Positions 25,390-34,355 of a DNA stretch of 64,000 bases are shown piece by piece. The stretch comes from Mycetohabitans endofungorum. GTDB lineage: Bacteria; Pseudomonadota; Gammaproteobacteria; Burkholderiales; Burkholderiaceae. The position numbers and the translations under genes are program-made. The number at the start of each line of letters is the position of its first letter. Position 1 is the first letter of the stretch. Location of the stretch: positions 46,721 through 110,720 of the forward strand of contig NZ_PRDW01000011.1 of NCBI RefSeq assembly GCF_002927045.1, read 5' to 3'. Under the pieces are notes generated by a model. It did not search any database. It saw nothing but the letters and a program-made list of their open reading frames with translations, and was not told the DNA's origin.

Positions 25390-26139
25390 GTGGCACACAC
25401 TGCAGACCTATCCAACCCGGTCCTTGCCGGCAAGACAGCGTTGATTACCGGAGGCGCCCGTGGCCTCGGCGCAGCGATATGCGAGGAGCTGGCACGCGCG
25501 GGCATGAACATCGTCGTGGCCGACCTTCACGAGGACCAGGCGCGTGCCACGGCGGCCGAGTTGGGCCAGCACGGCGTCAAGGTCGTGTGGCAGCGGATCG
25601 ACGTCAGCGACGAGGCGTCGGTGCAACAGGCGATGCACGCGATACGCGAGTCGGTGGGCGAGCTCGATGTGGTCGTGAACAACGCAGCGATTGATGTGAC
25701 GGCCGCGATCGAGGACGTTGACGTCGCCGCGTGGCAGCGCGTGCTGATGACGAACCTGTTCGGCCCCTATCTGATATGCCGGGCGGTCGTGCCGATGATG
25801 AAGTCACGCGGCGACGGCCATATCGTCAACATCGCATCGACCGCTTCAAAGCGCGCATGGCCGAACGCCTCCGCGTACCACGCGACCAAGTGGGGGCTGC
25901 TGGGCTTCTCGCATGCGATGCATGCGGAGTTGCGCTCAGCCGGGGTCCGCGTGTCGGCCATTGTGGCCGGCGGCATGCGTACGCCGTTCTTGCTGGACCG
26001 ATTCCCCGATATCGACGTCGATACACTGCAGCCACCCCAAAACGTGGCCGCGGCCGTACGGTTCGTGTTGACGCAGCCGCCCGGCACGGTGATTCCTGAA
26101 GTCATGGTGCTGCCGACGAAGGAGACGTCATGGCCGTGA
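25390..26139 (+). CDS. SDR family oxidoreductase, first gene of glycan operon
   Basis: Rossmann dehydrogenase/reductase of 249 residues with a GTG start and GGAGCGAAA just upstream. It has ALITGGARGLGAAICEELAR (nucleotide loop), VVNNAAIDV, IVNIASTASKRAWPNASAYH (catalytic Ser and Tyr) and the Lys in ATKWGLLGFSHAM. VSAIVAGGMRTPFLLDRFPD replaces the usual PG-x-(I/V)-x-T. The 3' end overlaps the phosphatase gene by 10 bp, so it is translationally coupled to a sugar-modifying cluster. A keto-sugar reductase is the likely role, though the substrate is not known. Confidence 0.85.
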   Translation: MAHTADLSNPVLAGKTALITGGARGLGAAICEELARAGMNIVVADLHEDQARATAAELGQHGVKVVWQRIDVSDEASVQQAMHAIRESVGELDVVVNNAAIDVTAAIEDVDVAAWQRVLMTNLFGPYLICRAVVPMMKSRGDGHIVNIASTASKRAWPNASAYHATKWGLLGFSHAMHAELRSAGVRVSAIVAGGMRTPFLLDRFPDIDVDTLQPPQNVAAAVRFVLTQPPGTVIPEVMVLPTKETSWP

Positions 26140-26750
26140 CGCGCGGAGCCGGCCGCGGCGCGGTGCTGTTGGACAAGGACGGCACACTGCTGAAGAATGT
26201 GCCCTACAACGTTGACCCGGCGCGCATGGTGCTGGCGCCGGGCGCCGCACAAGCACTGCGCCGGCTTGGCGCACTGGGCATGCCACTCGCGGTGGTGTCG
26301 AACCAGCCCGGTGTAGCGCTTGGCTGTTTTCCCGAGGTAGCGCTGTGCACCGTGCGTGAGCGGCTTTGCGCGCTGTTTCGCGAGCACGGTGCAGTACTCG
26401 CGGGGTTCTTCTATTGCCCGCACCATCCGAAGGGGGCGGTAGCGCACTATGCAATCGAATGCGATTGCCGTAAGCCGCGATCGGCGTTGCTGACGCAGGC
26501 CCTCGCGTTTCTGGGCGTCACGCCGCAGTACAGCTGGATGGTCGGGGACATCCTCGACGATATCGAAGCAGGTCGTGGCGCAGGTTGTCGCACGATCCTG
26601 GTCGATTGCGGCAACGAAACCGAATGGCGGTACGACCCACAGCGTGAGCCGGACTTCGTGGTCGAGCAGCTCGACGCCGCGGCCCGCATCATCGCCGCAC
26701 AGTGCAACGGCACGCCCGCCGAGAGAATCGGACAGGAGGCGGCAACATGA
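26130..26750 (+). CDS. HAD-IIIA phosphatase, heptose-bisphosphatase (GmhB)-like
   Basis: A 206-residue phosphatase. Motif I is LLDKDGTLLKNVPYNVDPAR (Asp-15, Asp-17), motif II VVSNQPGVA, and motif III the Lys in CDCRKPRSALL. FYCPHHPKG with ECDCRKP gives the C-x-H...C-x-C zinc loop of D-glycero-manno-heptose-1,7-bisphosphate 7-phosphatases. MVGDILDDIEAGRGAGCRTI is motif IV. It therefore probably acts on a heptose bisphosphate or related sugar. Isomerase and kinase/nucleotidyltransferase partners (gmhA, hldE) are not in the cluster. It overlaps the next gene by ATGA. Confidence 0.82.
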   Translation: MAVTRGAGRGAVLLDKDGTLLKNVPYNVDPARMVLAPGAAQALRRLGALGMPLAVVSNQPGVALGCFPEVALCTVRERLCALFREHGAVLAGFFYCPHHPKGAVAHYAIECDCRKPRSALLTQALAFLGVTPQYSWMVGDILDDIEAGRGAGCRTILVDCGNETEWRYDPQREPDFVVEQLDAAARIIAAQCNGTPAERIGQEAAT

Positions 26751-27937
26751 GCACAGGCTGGAACAACGCGCGGCGCATCCTGTGTGTCCGGCTCGACAAC
26801 ATGGGCGACGTGCTGATGACCACGCCTGCACTGCGCGCGCTGAAGGGCGATGACAGCCATCGCCATCTGACGCTGCTCACCTCCAGCGTTGGCACCGCGC
26901 TGGATAGGCACCTGCCCATGGTCGATCAGGTGTGGGGATACGATGCGCCGTGGGTCAAGCACCCGAACGCGTCGTCGAACGCAGCGCCGGACTTCGCGAT
27001 GATTGAGCGGCTGGCGGCCGGCCGGTTCGATGCCGCGGTCATCTTCACGGTCTACAGCCAGAGCCCGTTGCCGGCTGCGATGATGTGCTGGCTGGCGGGT
27101 ATCCCGCTGCGCCTGGCGCACTGCCGCGAGAATCCTTACCGCTTGTTAACCGACCGCGTCGTGGAAACCGAGCCGCACCAGCGCGTTCGCCACGAAGTGG
27201 TCCGGCAACTCGAACTGGTCCACTCGATCGGTGCGACGACAACCAATTGGCAAATGGAATTTGCCTGCAGCGAACAAGATCAACGGTCATTGCAGCGTCG
27301 GCTGCAGGCCACCCTGCGCCGGCAAGGCGCGCCGTTCGTGCAGCCCGGCCTCGGACGTTGGCTGGTGGTTCACCCCGGGGCCAGCGCGCCGTCGCGACGG
27401 TGGCCTGCGGAGCGCTTCGGCGAAGTGGCTGCGCAACTCGCACCGCAGTTCGACGCGGTTGCAGTGACCGGCAGCGCGGCAGAATCCGAGTTAGTCGACG
27501 CGGTATGCGCACGTGCCGGCAAGCGCGCGGTGCCGCTGGCCGGCCGGTTGTCGCTGGGCGAGATGGGCGCGTTGGTCGGTGCAGCGGATGTGTTGATCAC
27601 CAACAACAGTGGACCGGCGCATCTTGCTGCCGCCGTCGGCACGCCAGTCGTCGATCTCTATGCGTTAACCAACCCGCAACATACGCCATGGCGCGTGCCG
27701 CACCGCGTATTGTCTGCCGACGTTCCGTGCAAATACTGCTACCGCAGCGAGTGCAGCGAACCGGGACACCCGTGCCTGACCGGCGTGGGGGTCGACGAGG
27801 TCGTCGCGGCTGCGCGCAGCTTGCTGGACGGACACGATGCTGCCCACGCTGAGCGCTGGGCCACACGTCGTTGGCAGCTGGGCAGCCCGTCCCCTGCCAA
27901 CGTAATTCCAATCGCAACCGCGATAGCGAGGGCCTGA
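26747..27937 (+). CDS. family 9 glycosyltransferase (heptosyltransferase-like)
   Basis: GT-B inverting transferase of 396 residues. It starts at the ATGA overlap with GGAGGCGGCAAC ahead. ILCVRLDNMGDVLMTTPALR is the classic GT9 N-terminus. The C-terminal domain has WLVVHPGASAPSRRWPAERF (donor-binding HPG) and VLITNNSGPAHLAAAVGTPV with the N-x-SGP-x-H motif, then LYALTNPQHTPWRV. GT9 enzymes normally transfer ADP-heptose. A cysteine set, CKYCYRSECSEPGHPCLTG, sits near the C-terminus and is seen in many relatives. The stop is 2 bp before the carbamoyltransferase start. Confidence 0.88.
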   Translation: MSTGWNNARRILCVRLDNMGDVLMTTPALRALKGDDSHRHLTLLTSSVGTALDRHLPMVDQVWGYDAPWVKHPNASSNAAPDFAMIERLAAGRFDAAVIFTVYSQSPLPAAMMCWLAGIPLRLAHCRENPYRLLTDRVVETEPHQRVRHEVVRQLELVHSIGATTTNWQMEFACSEQDQRSLQRRLQATLRRQGAPFVQPGLGRWLVVHPGASAPSRRWPAERFGEVAAQLAPQFDAVAVTGSAAESELVDAVCARAGKRAVPLAGRLSLGEMGALVGAADVLITNNSGPAHLAAAVGTPVVDLYALTNPQHTPWRVPHRVLSADVPCKYCYRSECSEPGHPCLTGVGVDEVVAAARSLLDGHDAAHAERWATRRWQLGSPSPANVIPIATAIARA

Positions 27938-27939
27938 CC

Positions 27940-29694
27940 ATGCCAGACACCCGTACTCCACTTTATACCCTGGGGATCAATGCCGCATTCCACGACAGCG
28001 CCGCGTGCCTGGTGCGCGACGGCGTGGTAGTCGCCGCCGCCGAGGAGGAGCGCTTCACGCACATTAAGCATGGCAAGCGGCCGGTGCCGTTCTCGACGTG
28101 GGAATTGCCGTATCACGCGATCGACTATTGTCTGTCGGAAGCGGGCATCGTATTGCGCGACGTGCACCACGTCGCGTATTCCTATGACCCTTGGCTGCAA
28201 ATCGATCACGGGCAACAAGAGCCGATGTTCACGTTGCCTTTGTCCCCGTCCGCCCATCGCAAGGCAAGTGGACACGTATCGCCGTGGGATCCGCTGTTCC
28301 TATCCTACGTTGTCAACGCGCCGCGGCAACTAGCCGACGGGGTGCCGCACCATTTGCAGAAGCGCTGGCGCGGCGTGATGCCGAATGGACCCTTCGAATG
28401 GCATTTTGTCGAACACCATTTGTCGCACGAGGCGAGTGCGTTCCTGGCTGCACCGTTCCAGCGCTGCGCAGTGCTGACAATGGATGGCCGGGGCGAAAAA
28501 GCCACCACCAGCTACGGCGTGTTCGATGGACACCAGTATCGACGCATCAAACAGGTCAATCTGCCCAATTCGTTGGGATTGCTTTACGAACGAGTGACGC
28601 GCTATCTCGGCTTCCTGCACTCGTCGGACGAGTATAAGGTGATGGCGCTCGCGTCGTTCGGCAAACCGGCCTACATGGACGCGATGCGCCGCCTCGTGCG
28701 CTATGTCGACAATGGCGACTACGAAGTCGAGAGTATTGACCTCATCTCGCTGTTTGGGCCAGCTCGCGAGCGCGGCGGCCCGCTCGAGCAGCGGCATTAT
28801 GACATCGCTCATTCGCTGCAGGCAATGCTAGAAGAAGTCGTGCTGCACATGGTGCAGTGGCTCGCGCACACTACGGGCGAAAAGCAGCTTGTGATGGCAG
28901 GCGGTGTGGCGCTCAATTGCGTCATGAACGCCAAGGTCCGCGACAGCGGGTACTTCGACGACGTATGGGTCCAGCCCGCCGCGGGCGATGCCGGCACGGC
29001 ATTGGGCGCGGCGCTGTGGACGGATTTCCAGCAGCGCGGCGTGCGCGGCGGCAAAGCGATGGACCACGCGTACCTCGGTCCGGCGTACGACGAGGCGACC
29101 ATCCAGGCCTTGCTGGATGAGGCGCAACTGCCCTACCGACGGCTGGACGATGTGGCGGCCGAGACCGCCGCGTTGCTGGCCGACAACCGGATCATCGGAT
29201 GGTTCCAGGGACGCATGGAATTTGGTCCGCGTGCGCTGGGCGCTCGCTCAATCCTGGCTTCGCCGATCGACCCCGGCATGCAGCAGCGCCTGAACCGCAT
29301 CAAGGATCGAGAGGACTTCCGTCCGGTGGCGCCCGCCGTACTGGAGGAAAAAGCGCATGAATGGTTTACCGCACGTAAGCCAGGTCGGCTGCGCGCCCCA
29401 TTCATGCTGTTCGTGTGCGACGTGGCGCCCGGCCGGGAAGAGGCCATTGCGGCGGTACGCCACGTCGATGGCACGGCGCGGGTACAAACAGTGAACACAG
29501 ACCAGCACCCGCTCTATCACAGGCTGCTGACGGCGTTTGACCGGTTGACTGGTGTGCCGGTGCTGGTGAACACGTCGTTCAATACGCGCGGCAAGCCGAT
29601 CGTGTGCTCGCCACGCGATGCGCTAGAGTGCTTCTGGACCTCGCCGCTCGACGCGCTAGTGATCGGCCCGTTTCTGTTGGAGAAACGCCGATGA
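27940..29694 (+). CDS. carbamoyltransferase (NodU/CmcH family)
   Basis: Transfers a carbamoyl group from carbamoyl phosphate to a sugar or other hydroxyl. The 584 residues have the N-terminal TLGINAAFHDSAACLVRDGV, EHHLSHEASAFLAAPF with the metal-binding histidines, VLTMDGRGEKATTSYG, and VMAGGVALNCVMNAKV. The C-terminal domain has GRMEFGPRALGARSILASPI and VNTSFNTRGKPIVCSPRDAL. All family blocks are intact. In NodU-type systems it decorates Nod factor; in antibiotic clusters it decorates a sugar. Here, between GT genes, a carbamoylated sugar is the natural inference. It overlaps the next gene by ATGA. Confidence 0.9.
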   Translation: MPDTRTPLYTLGINAAFHDSAACLVRDGVVVAAAEEERFTHIKHGKRPVPFSTWELPYHAIDYCLSEAGIVLRDVHHVAYSYDPWLQIDHGQQEPMFTLPLSPSAHRKASGHVSPWDPLFLSYVVNAPRQLADGVPHHLQKRWRGVMPNGPFEWHFVEHHLSHEASAFLAAPFQRCAVLTMDGRGEKATTSYGVFDGHQYRRIKQVNLPNSLGLLYERVTRYLGFLHSSDEYKVMALASFGKPAYMDAMRRLVRYVDNGDYEVESIDLISLFGPARERGGPLEQRHYDIAHSLQAMLEEVVLHMVQWLAHTTGEKQLVMAGGVALNCVMNAKVRDSGYFDDVWVQPAAGDAGTALGAALWTDFQQRGVRGGKAMDHAYLGPAYDEATIQALLDEAQLPYRRLDDVAAETAALLADNRIIGWFQGRMEFGPRALGARSILASPIDPGMQQRLNRIKDREDFRPVAPAVLEEKAHEWFTARKPGRLRAPFMLFVCDVAPGREEAIAAVRHVDGTARVQTVNTDQHPLYHRLLTAFDRLTGVPVLVNTSFNTRGKPIVCSPRDALECFWTSPLDALVIGPFLLEKRR

Positions 29695-30698
29695 CCCCTG
29701 CCCCGGACACAGCATCGCCGATCATTGCGTCAGTGGTCGTGCCAACCTATCGACGTCCCGATCTGCTGGCACGGTGCTTGGACGCGCTGTGCGCACAGGT
29801 GTTCGATCCGAGCACCTTCGAGATACTCGTGGTCGATGATGACCGCGCGCGTCACAGCGCGAAAGACGTGGTCCACGCGTTCGCGCAACGCAGCAGCGGG
29901 AAGCCACGCGTGCGCTACATTCCGGCCTGGCGCACCCGCGGCCCGGCGGGCGCGCGTAACGCGGGCTGGTGCAGCGCGCAAGGAGCGATCATTGCGTTTA
30001 CCGACGACGATACGATTGCCGATCCGATGTGGCTGCGAGAAGGGTGTGATGCGCTGGCGCGCAATCCGATGGCTTGCGCGGTTGCGGGACGCATCGAAGT
30101 GCCGCTTGGCGATGCGCCAACCGATTACGAGCGCGACGCCAGCGGCTTGGCGCATGCCGAATTCGCGACGGCGAACTGCTTCGTGCGCCGCGACGCGCTC
30201 GTGCGGGTCGGCGGCTTCGACGAGCGCTTCACTCGCGCTTGGCGCGAGGACGCTGACCTCATGTTCGTGTTGCGCGAGCAAGTCGGGCCCATCATCGACG
30301 CACCGCAGGCCCGGGTCCTACATCCGGTGCGCGCGGCCCATTGGGGCGTGAGCATCGGCCAGCAGTCCAAAGTGTTCTTCGATGCGTTGCTCTACAAGAA
30401 GCATCGACGCGTGTATCGCCAGCACATCCGTCGGGTGCCACCCTGGCATTACTACATCGCCGTGGCGGCGTTGTTCTCGGCCGCGGTATTGCTTGGCGCC
30501 GGTCAACGCGTTGCGGGCAGCGTAGCGCTGGTCGTCTGGGCAGCGGTGACCACCTGGTTTTGCTGGCGGCGGTTGCGTGGCACCTCACGCGCTGCCTCCC
30601 ATATTGCCGAAATGATCGTCACGTCGATTGCGATTCCGCCTGTATCGCTGTATTGGCGGCTGCGTGGCGCGCTTCACTTTAAGGTGCTTTTCCTATGA
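29691..30698 (+). CDS. family 2 glycosyltransferase with membrane anchor
   Basis: GT-A transferase of 335 residues: ASVVVPTYRRPDLLARCLDA, ILVVDDDRARHSA, GPAGARNAGWCSAQGAIIAF then TDDDTIADPMWLREG (DDD donor metal site), and EDADLMFVLREQVG as the acceptor/catalytic region. Two hydrophobic segments near residues 245-290 (YYIAVAALFSAAVLLGAG and SVALVVWAAVTTWFCW) anchor the C-terminus in the membrane. It is translationally coupled on both sides (ATGA). The likely role is transfer of one sugar to a membrane-linked acceptor in the glycan pathway. Confidence 0.85.
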   Translation: MTPAPDTASPIIASVVVPTYRRPDLLARCLDALCAQVFDPSTFEILVVDDDRARHSAKDVVHAFAQRSSGKPRVRYIPAWRTRGPAGARNAGWCSAQGAIIAFTDDDTIADPMWLREGCDALARNPMACAVAGRIEVPLGDAPTDYERDASGLAHAEFATANCFVRRDALVRVGGFDERFTRAWREDADLMFVLREQVGPIIDAPQARVLHPVRAAHWGVSIGQQSKVFFDALLYKKHRRVYRQHIRRVPPWHYYIAVAALFSAAVLLGAGQRVAGSVALVVWAAVTTWFCWRRLRGTSRAASHIAEMIVTSIAIPPVSLYWRLRGALHFKVLFL

Positions 30699-31810
30699 CA
30701 CCCGATACAGTGAAACAGACCGGCAAGGCAACGCGCGAGCCTGCCGGACACGCGAACATAGCGGTATTTCGCGCGTTGCAGCTGGGTGACATGCTGTGTG
30801 CCGTGCCCGCGCTGCGTGCGCTGCGGCACGGCGAGCCCCATGCCAGGATCACGCTAATCGGCTTGCCGTGGGCAGAGCAATTCGCGCAGCGCTTTGCCGG
30901 GTACATCGATGACTTTCTGCCGTTTCCGGGCGCACCCGGATTGGCTGAACAGCCGGCCGATGCGGCGCGCCTTGCGGCGTTCTTCGAGCAATGCCGTGCC
31001 CGGCGTTTCGACCTGGCGATTCAGTTGCATGGTAGCGGCACGCATACCAACCGTATCGTCGCACAGCTCGGCGCGGCCCAGACGGCCGGATTCATGCCGG
31101 TGCCCGGCGGCGGGGCAGCGGGTGGCACGGCGCACCCGCTCGACAAGACGATCCCATGGCCCGAGTCGGTCCCTGAGATCACCCGCTATACGCGGTTCAT
31201 GCAGGCACTGGACTATGGTGATTGGGGCGAGCACCTGGAGTTTCCGCTTACTCGGCTCGACCATGCGGCATGCCGTGCGCTTTGCGAGCAGCACGAATTG
31301 CCGCCACAACAGTTCGCGGTCTTTCATCCCGGAGCACGCATGCCATCGCGGCGATGGCCGGCACAGCGGTTTGCGTCGGTGGCCAACTGGCTGTCGCGAC
31401 GCGGCATACGCATCGTCGTGACCGGTACGGCATCCGAGGCAACGCTTGCCGACGAATTGACCCGCCGGCTCGATGTGCCGTGTGTCAATTTGTGTGGGCG
31501 TACGTCACTCGGCGTAATGGCCGCCTTGATCGGACGAAGCAAGATGCTCGTATGCAATGACACCGGGGTGTCCCATATTGCGGCGGCGTTGCGCACGCCC
31601 AGTGTGGTGGTCGCCTGCGGCAGCGATGTCGCCCGATGGGCGCCGCTGGATCGGGAACGCCATCGTGTATTGGCTAACTATCCGACATGCAGGCCGTGCA
31701 TGTTCGACGTCTGTCCGTACCAGCACGCATGCGCGACAGCGATCGACGTACGGGATGTCACGCATCAACTCGAGCAGATGCTCGAATCGGAGGCTTACGA
31801 TGCCGCATAA
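30695..31810 (+). CDS. second family 9 glycosyltransferase
   Basis: A 371-residue GT9: IAVFRALQLGDMLCAVPALR at the N-terminus, LAIQLHGSGTHTNRIVAQLG, FAVFHPGARMPSRRWPAQRF for the donor domain, and MLVCNDTGVSHIAAALRTPS as the N-(D/S)-T-G-x-x-H motif. CRPCMFDVCPYQHACATAID near the end carries four cysteines, again seen in this group. It is only distantly similar to the GT9 at 26747, so the two probably add different linkages. It overlaps the next gene by 11 bp. Confidence 0.87.
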   Translation: MTPDTVKQTGKATREPAGHANIAVFRALQLGDMLCAVPALRALRHGEPHARITLIGLPWAEQFAQRFAGYIDDFLPFPGAPGLAEQPADAARLAAFFEQCRARRFDLAIQLHGSGTHTNRIVAQLGAAQTAGFMPVPGGGAAGGTAHPLDKTIPWPESVPEITRYTRFMQALDYGDWGEHLEFPLTRLDHAACRALCEQHELPPQQFAVFHPGARMPSRRWPAQRFASVANWLSRRGIRIVVTGTASEATLADELTRRLDVPCVNLCGRTSLGVMAALIGRSKMLVCNDTGVSHIAAALRTPSVVVACGSDVARWAPLDRERHRVLANYPTCRPCMFDVCPYQHACATAIDVRDVTHQLEQMLESEAYDAA

Positions 31811-32750
31811 ACGTTTGCGAGTGCTCACCTGGCACGTTCACGGAAACTACCTCTATTATTTGTCGCAGACGCCGCACGATTTCTATGTCGTGACTAAACC
31901 TGGCTCGCCGCCCGGCTATGGCGGCTGCGCAGGAAACCTGCCGTGGGGCTCCAATATGCACGAGGTGCCGTACGATCAGGTGCGCGCGGCTTCGTTCGAC
32001 TGCGTGCTGTACCAGCACCACAAGCACTATGCCGAAGACCGGCAACACGCACTCAGCGAAGCACAGCGGCAATTGCCAGCACTTTTTGTCGAACACGACC
32101 CACCGCGGGAGCATCCGACCGATACATTGCATCCGGTTCAGGATTCCAATGTTCTGTTGGTGCACGTCACGCCGTTCAATGCGCTGATGTGGGACAACGG
32201 CGTAACACCCACGCGCGTGATCGAGCACGGTGTGCTGCTGCCGGACGGTATCGCGTATCGCGGCACGCTGGCCAAGGGCGTGACGGTCGTCAATCATCTG
32301 CGCAAGCGCGGCCGACGCCTGGGCGCAGATATATTCGAAGCGGTACGCGACGCAGTGCCATTGGATCTGGTCGGGATGGGGTCCACCGAACTAGGGGGCA
32401 TCGGCGAAATCCCGAACTTAGCATTGCCTGGCTTCGTTGCGGATTATCGTTTCTTCTTCAACCCGATCCGCTATACGAGCCTGGGCCTGGCAGTGGTCGA
32501 AGCGATGATGCTCGGCTCGCCAATCGTTGCGCTGGCAACGACCGAGATGGCGCAGGTTGTGCGCAGTGGCCACAACGGCATGGCCGATACGCGGCCCGCC
32601 GTACTGGTCGACACGATGCACCGCTTGCTCAAAGACTCGGCGCTGGCCCGCCAGTGGGGTGACGCCGCACGGCACGATGCGCAGGAACGGTTCAACATCG
32701 CACGCTTTGCCGCCGACTGGGATCGCGCGTTGCGCGACGTCGCCGCGTGA
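31800..32750 (+). CDS. GT-B glycosyltransferase, last gene of the plus operon
   Basis: 316 residues. It starts MPHKRLRVLTWHVHGNYLYY followed by LSQTPHDFYVVTKPGSPPGY, a form seen in glycosyltransferase family 1/4 relatives. The C-terminal domain has RYTSLGLAVVEAMMLGSPIV and ALATTEMAQVV, where E-A-M fits the GT4 donor site though the leading EPFG is replaced by YTSLG. The central GVTVVNHLRKRGRRLGADIF is typical of the group. The stop lies 16 bp from the stop of the converging minus operon. No terminator hairpin is seen between them. Confidence 0.75.
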   Translation: MPHKRLRVLTWHVHGNYLYYLSQTPHDFYVVTKPGSPPGYGGCAGNLPWGSNMHEVPYDQVRAASFDCVLYQHHKHYAEDRQHALSEAQRQLPALFVEHDPPREHPTDTLHPVQDSNVLLVHVTPFNALMWDNGVTPTRVIEHGVLLPDGIAYRGTLAKGVTVVNHLRKRGRRLGADIFEAVRDAVPLDLVGMGSTELGGIGEIPNLALPGFVADYRFFFNPIRYTSLGLAVVEAMMLGSPIVALATTEMAQVVRSGHNGMADTRPAVLVDTMHRLLKDSALARQWGDAARHDAQERFNIARFAADWDRALRDVAA

Positions 32751-32766
32751 GGCGGATGACCAGTCG

Positions 32767-33654
32767 CTATCCGCCGGCTTCGGCCACCTCGACGCAGCGA
32801 CGCATCTGATCGACGTGCGGCGGGATCACACGGCGCTCGCTGAGCACCCATCCGAGCCCGCGCAGCGCCTGCCACCAGCCCGTTACACCGCCCCCCTCCT
32901 GCCATACGCGCGGCGCCAATTGCAGTGTGCGCTGTAATGCGGCGCCGGCCGGAAGACGCAGCCACGCGGCCCATACGGCGTTACGCGCCAGCAGACTGCG
33001 TCGCCGGCCCGCGTCGCGGACCGGCGACGGATAGTGGCACACGGTTAATTGCGGGGCGTACACGAGCGACCATCCGGCACTGGCCAAATCGAGCGCCAAC
33101 ACCGCTTCTTCACCGCCAATGAATAAGCGTGGATGGTATCCGCCGGCCGCCAAGAACGCGTCGGTGCGAAAAGCGGTAGCCCCCGCAAGCAGACCTAGGA
33201 TCGGTGGGCCGGGAAGGGCGCAAGGGGGCGCAATCGGACTGGTGCGCATCAGCTCGCAGACTGGATCCTCGCGACGCTGCGGGCCGACCAGCACGCGAGC
33301 GGTCAGGGAACCGACTTGTGGATAGGCGTCCAGCAGATCGGCGGCCAGTGATAGCGAGCCGGGCTCCCACCACGTGTCATCGTCACAAAAGGCAATGTAG
33401 TGGGTACGCGCGGCGGTCGCGCCGAGATTACGGCCAGCGGCGCCAAGATTGCTCGGCGCCTGGATCAGCGTGACATGCGCGAAGCGCCGCGTGACCTCTT
33501 GCGCGGTGCCGTCACCCGAATCGTTATCGACTACAATGATTGGCACGCGCTCGGGCAGCGCAGTCAGGTGGGTCAACGTCCGAGCCAACTCGTCGCGGCG
33601 CCGGTGCGTGAGCACGATGACCGTGATGCGATCCTCGTGGTGCAGGCTGTTCAT
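32767..33654 (-). CDS. family 2 glycosyltransferase
   Basis: 295 residues from MNSLHHEDRITVIVLTHRRR. GT-A signs are PIIVVDNDSGDGTAQEVTRR, NLGAAGRNLGATAARTHYIA, FCDDDTWWEPGSL as the metal site, and GGYHPRLFIGGEEAVLALDL. Relatives are often labelled as rhamnosyl- or sugar transferases of O-antigen type. The start at 33654 is 8 bp after the PIG-L stop; the longer frame to 33702 would overlap that gene. It is the last gene of the minus operon. Confidence 0.85.
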   Translation of the reverse strand: MNSLHHEDRITVIVLTHRRRDELARTLTHLTALPERVPIIVVDNDSGDGTAQEVTRRFAHVTLIQAPSNLGAAGRNLGATAARTHYIAFCDDDTWWEPGSLSLAADLLDAYPQVGSLTARVLVGPQRREDPVCELMRTSPIAPPCALPGPPILGLLAGATAFRTDAFLAAGGYHPRLFIGGEEAVLALDLASAGWSLVYAPQLTVCHYPSPVRDAGRRRSLLARNAVWAAWLRLPAGAALQRTLQLAPRVWQEGGGVTGWWQALRGLGWVLSERRVIPPHVDQMRRCVEVAEAGG

Positions 33655-33662
33655 CGACGCGC

Positions 33663-34355
33663 TCACGATGCTGCAGGAACACGCTGCAATCGCCAGTAGC
33701 ACTCCGCGCGCTCAAGGTCGAGCAGCGTATCGGGCCTGAACAGCGCGACCTGGCTCCGGTACGCCCGCACGGCCTCGGCTTTCGCGAGCACGCTGCCGTC
33801 GGTTGCGTCCTCGTCCACCAGCGCCGCCGGCTGCGCTGTCCAACCTTGTGCCTTCCAGTGAGCCAGCCGTTGTTCCATCAGGCCCTCCTTGCGCCGATAC
33901 AATGCATCCTCGTAAAAGAACCAACGTCGGGTGGTGGGTTGCTCGCCGAGCAGCGCCAGCATCGCGTGCTGCACCCGGAGGTGGTCACGGTGCAACAAGC
34001 CGGCTGGCGCCAGCACCCCCATCTGCGCATGCGCATCCAGCAGCGAGCGAAGCGCGTCGAGCAACGCATCGTCGGGTAAGGCGCACTCGTACTGGTCATC
34101 CAGAAAATCTAGCCAATGAGGTTCGGCGCGAAGAATCGACAGTGCGTGCCGGTCCTCCGCGCGACGGGCCTGTACGGCTTCGTACGCAGAATCGAAACCT
34201 GCGTCGCGATCCCACGGCGGCGTCGGCATGGCGCGGGGCGGTATGCCGGCGAAGACGGTCGCGACAATCGAGCCGGGTGTCTGTGCAAGCAGCCGACCGC
34301 ATCCGAATACCGCATCGTCTAGATGCGGCGAAATGACTAGCCAACGCTCACTCAT
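33663..34355 (-). CDS. PIG-L family deacetylase
   Basis: Zinc-dependent LmbE/PIG-L-type N-deacetylase of 230 residues. It has [20 protein letters not shown], the P-H-x-D-D metal motif, and [20 protein letters not shown] with the H-x-D-H-x-x-x-x-H set. It presumably removes an acetyl group from an N-acetylated sugar; the mycothiol and GPI pathway enzymes are relatives. The start at 34355 overlaps the epimerase stop by 4 bp. In this cluster it would expose a free amine on an amino sugar; the substrate is inference. Confidence 0.85.
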   Translation of the reverse strand: MSERWLVISPHLDDAVFGCGRLLAQTPGSIVATVFAGIPPRAMPTPPWDRDAGFDSAYEAVQARRAEDRHALSILRAEPHWLDFLDDQYECALPDDALLDALRSLLDAHAQMGVLAPAGLLHRDHLRVQHAMLALLGEQPTTRRWFFYEDALYRRKEGLMEQRLAHWKAQGWTAQPAALVDEDATDGSVLAKAEAVRAYRSQVALFRPDTLLDLERAECYWRLQRVPAAS

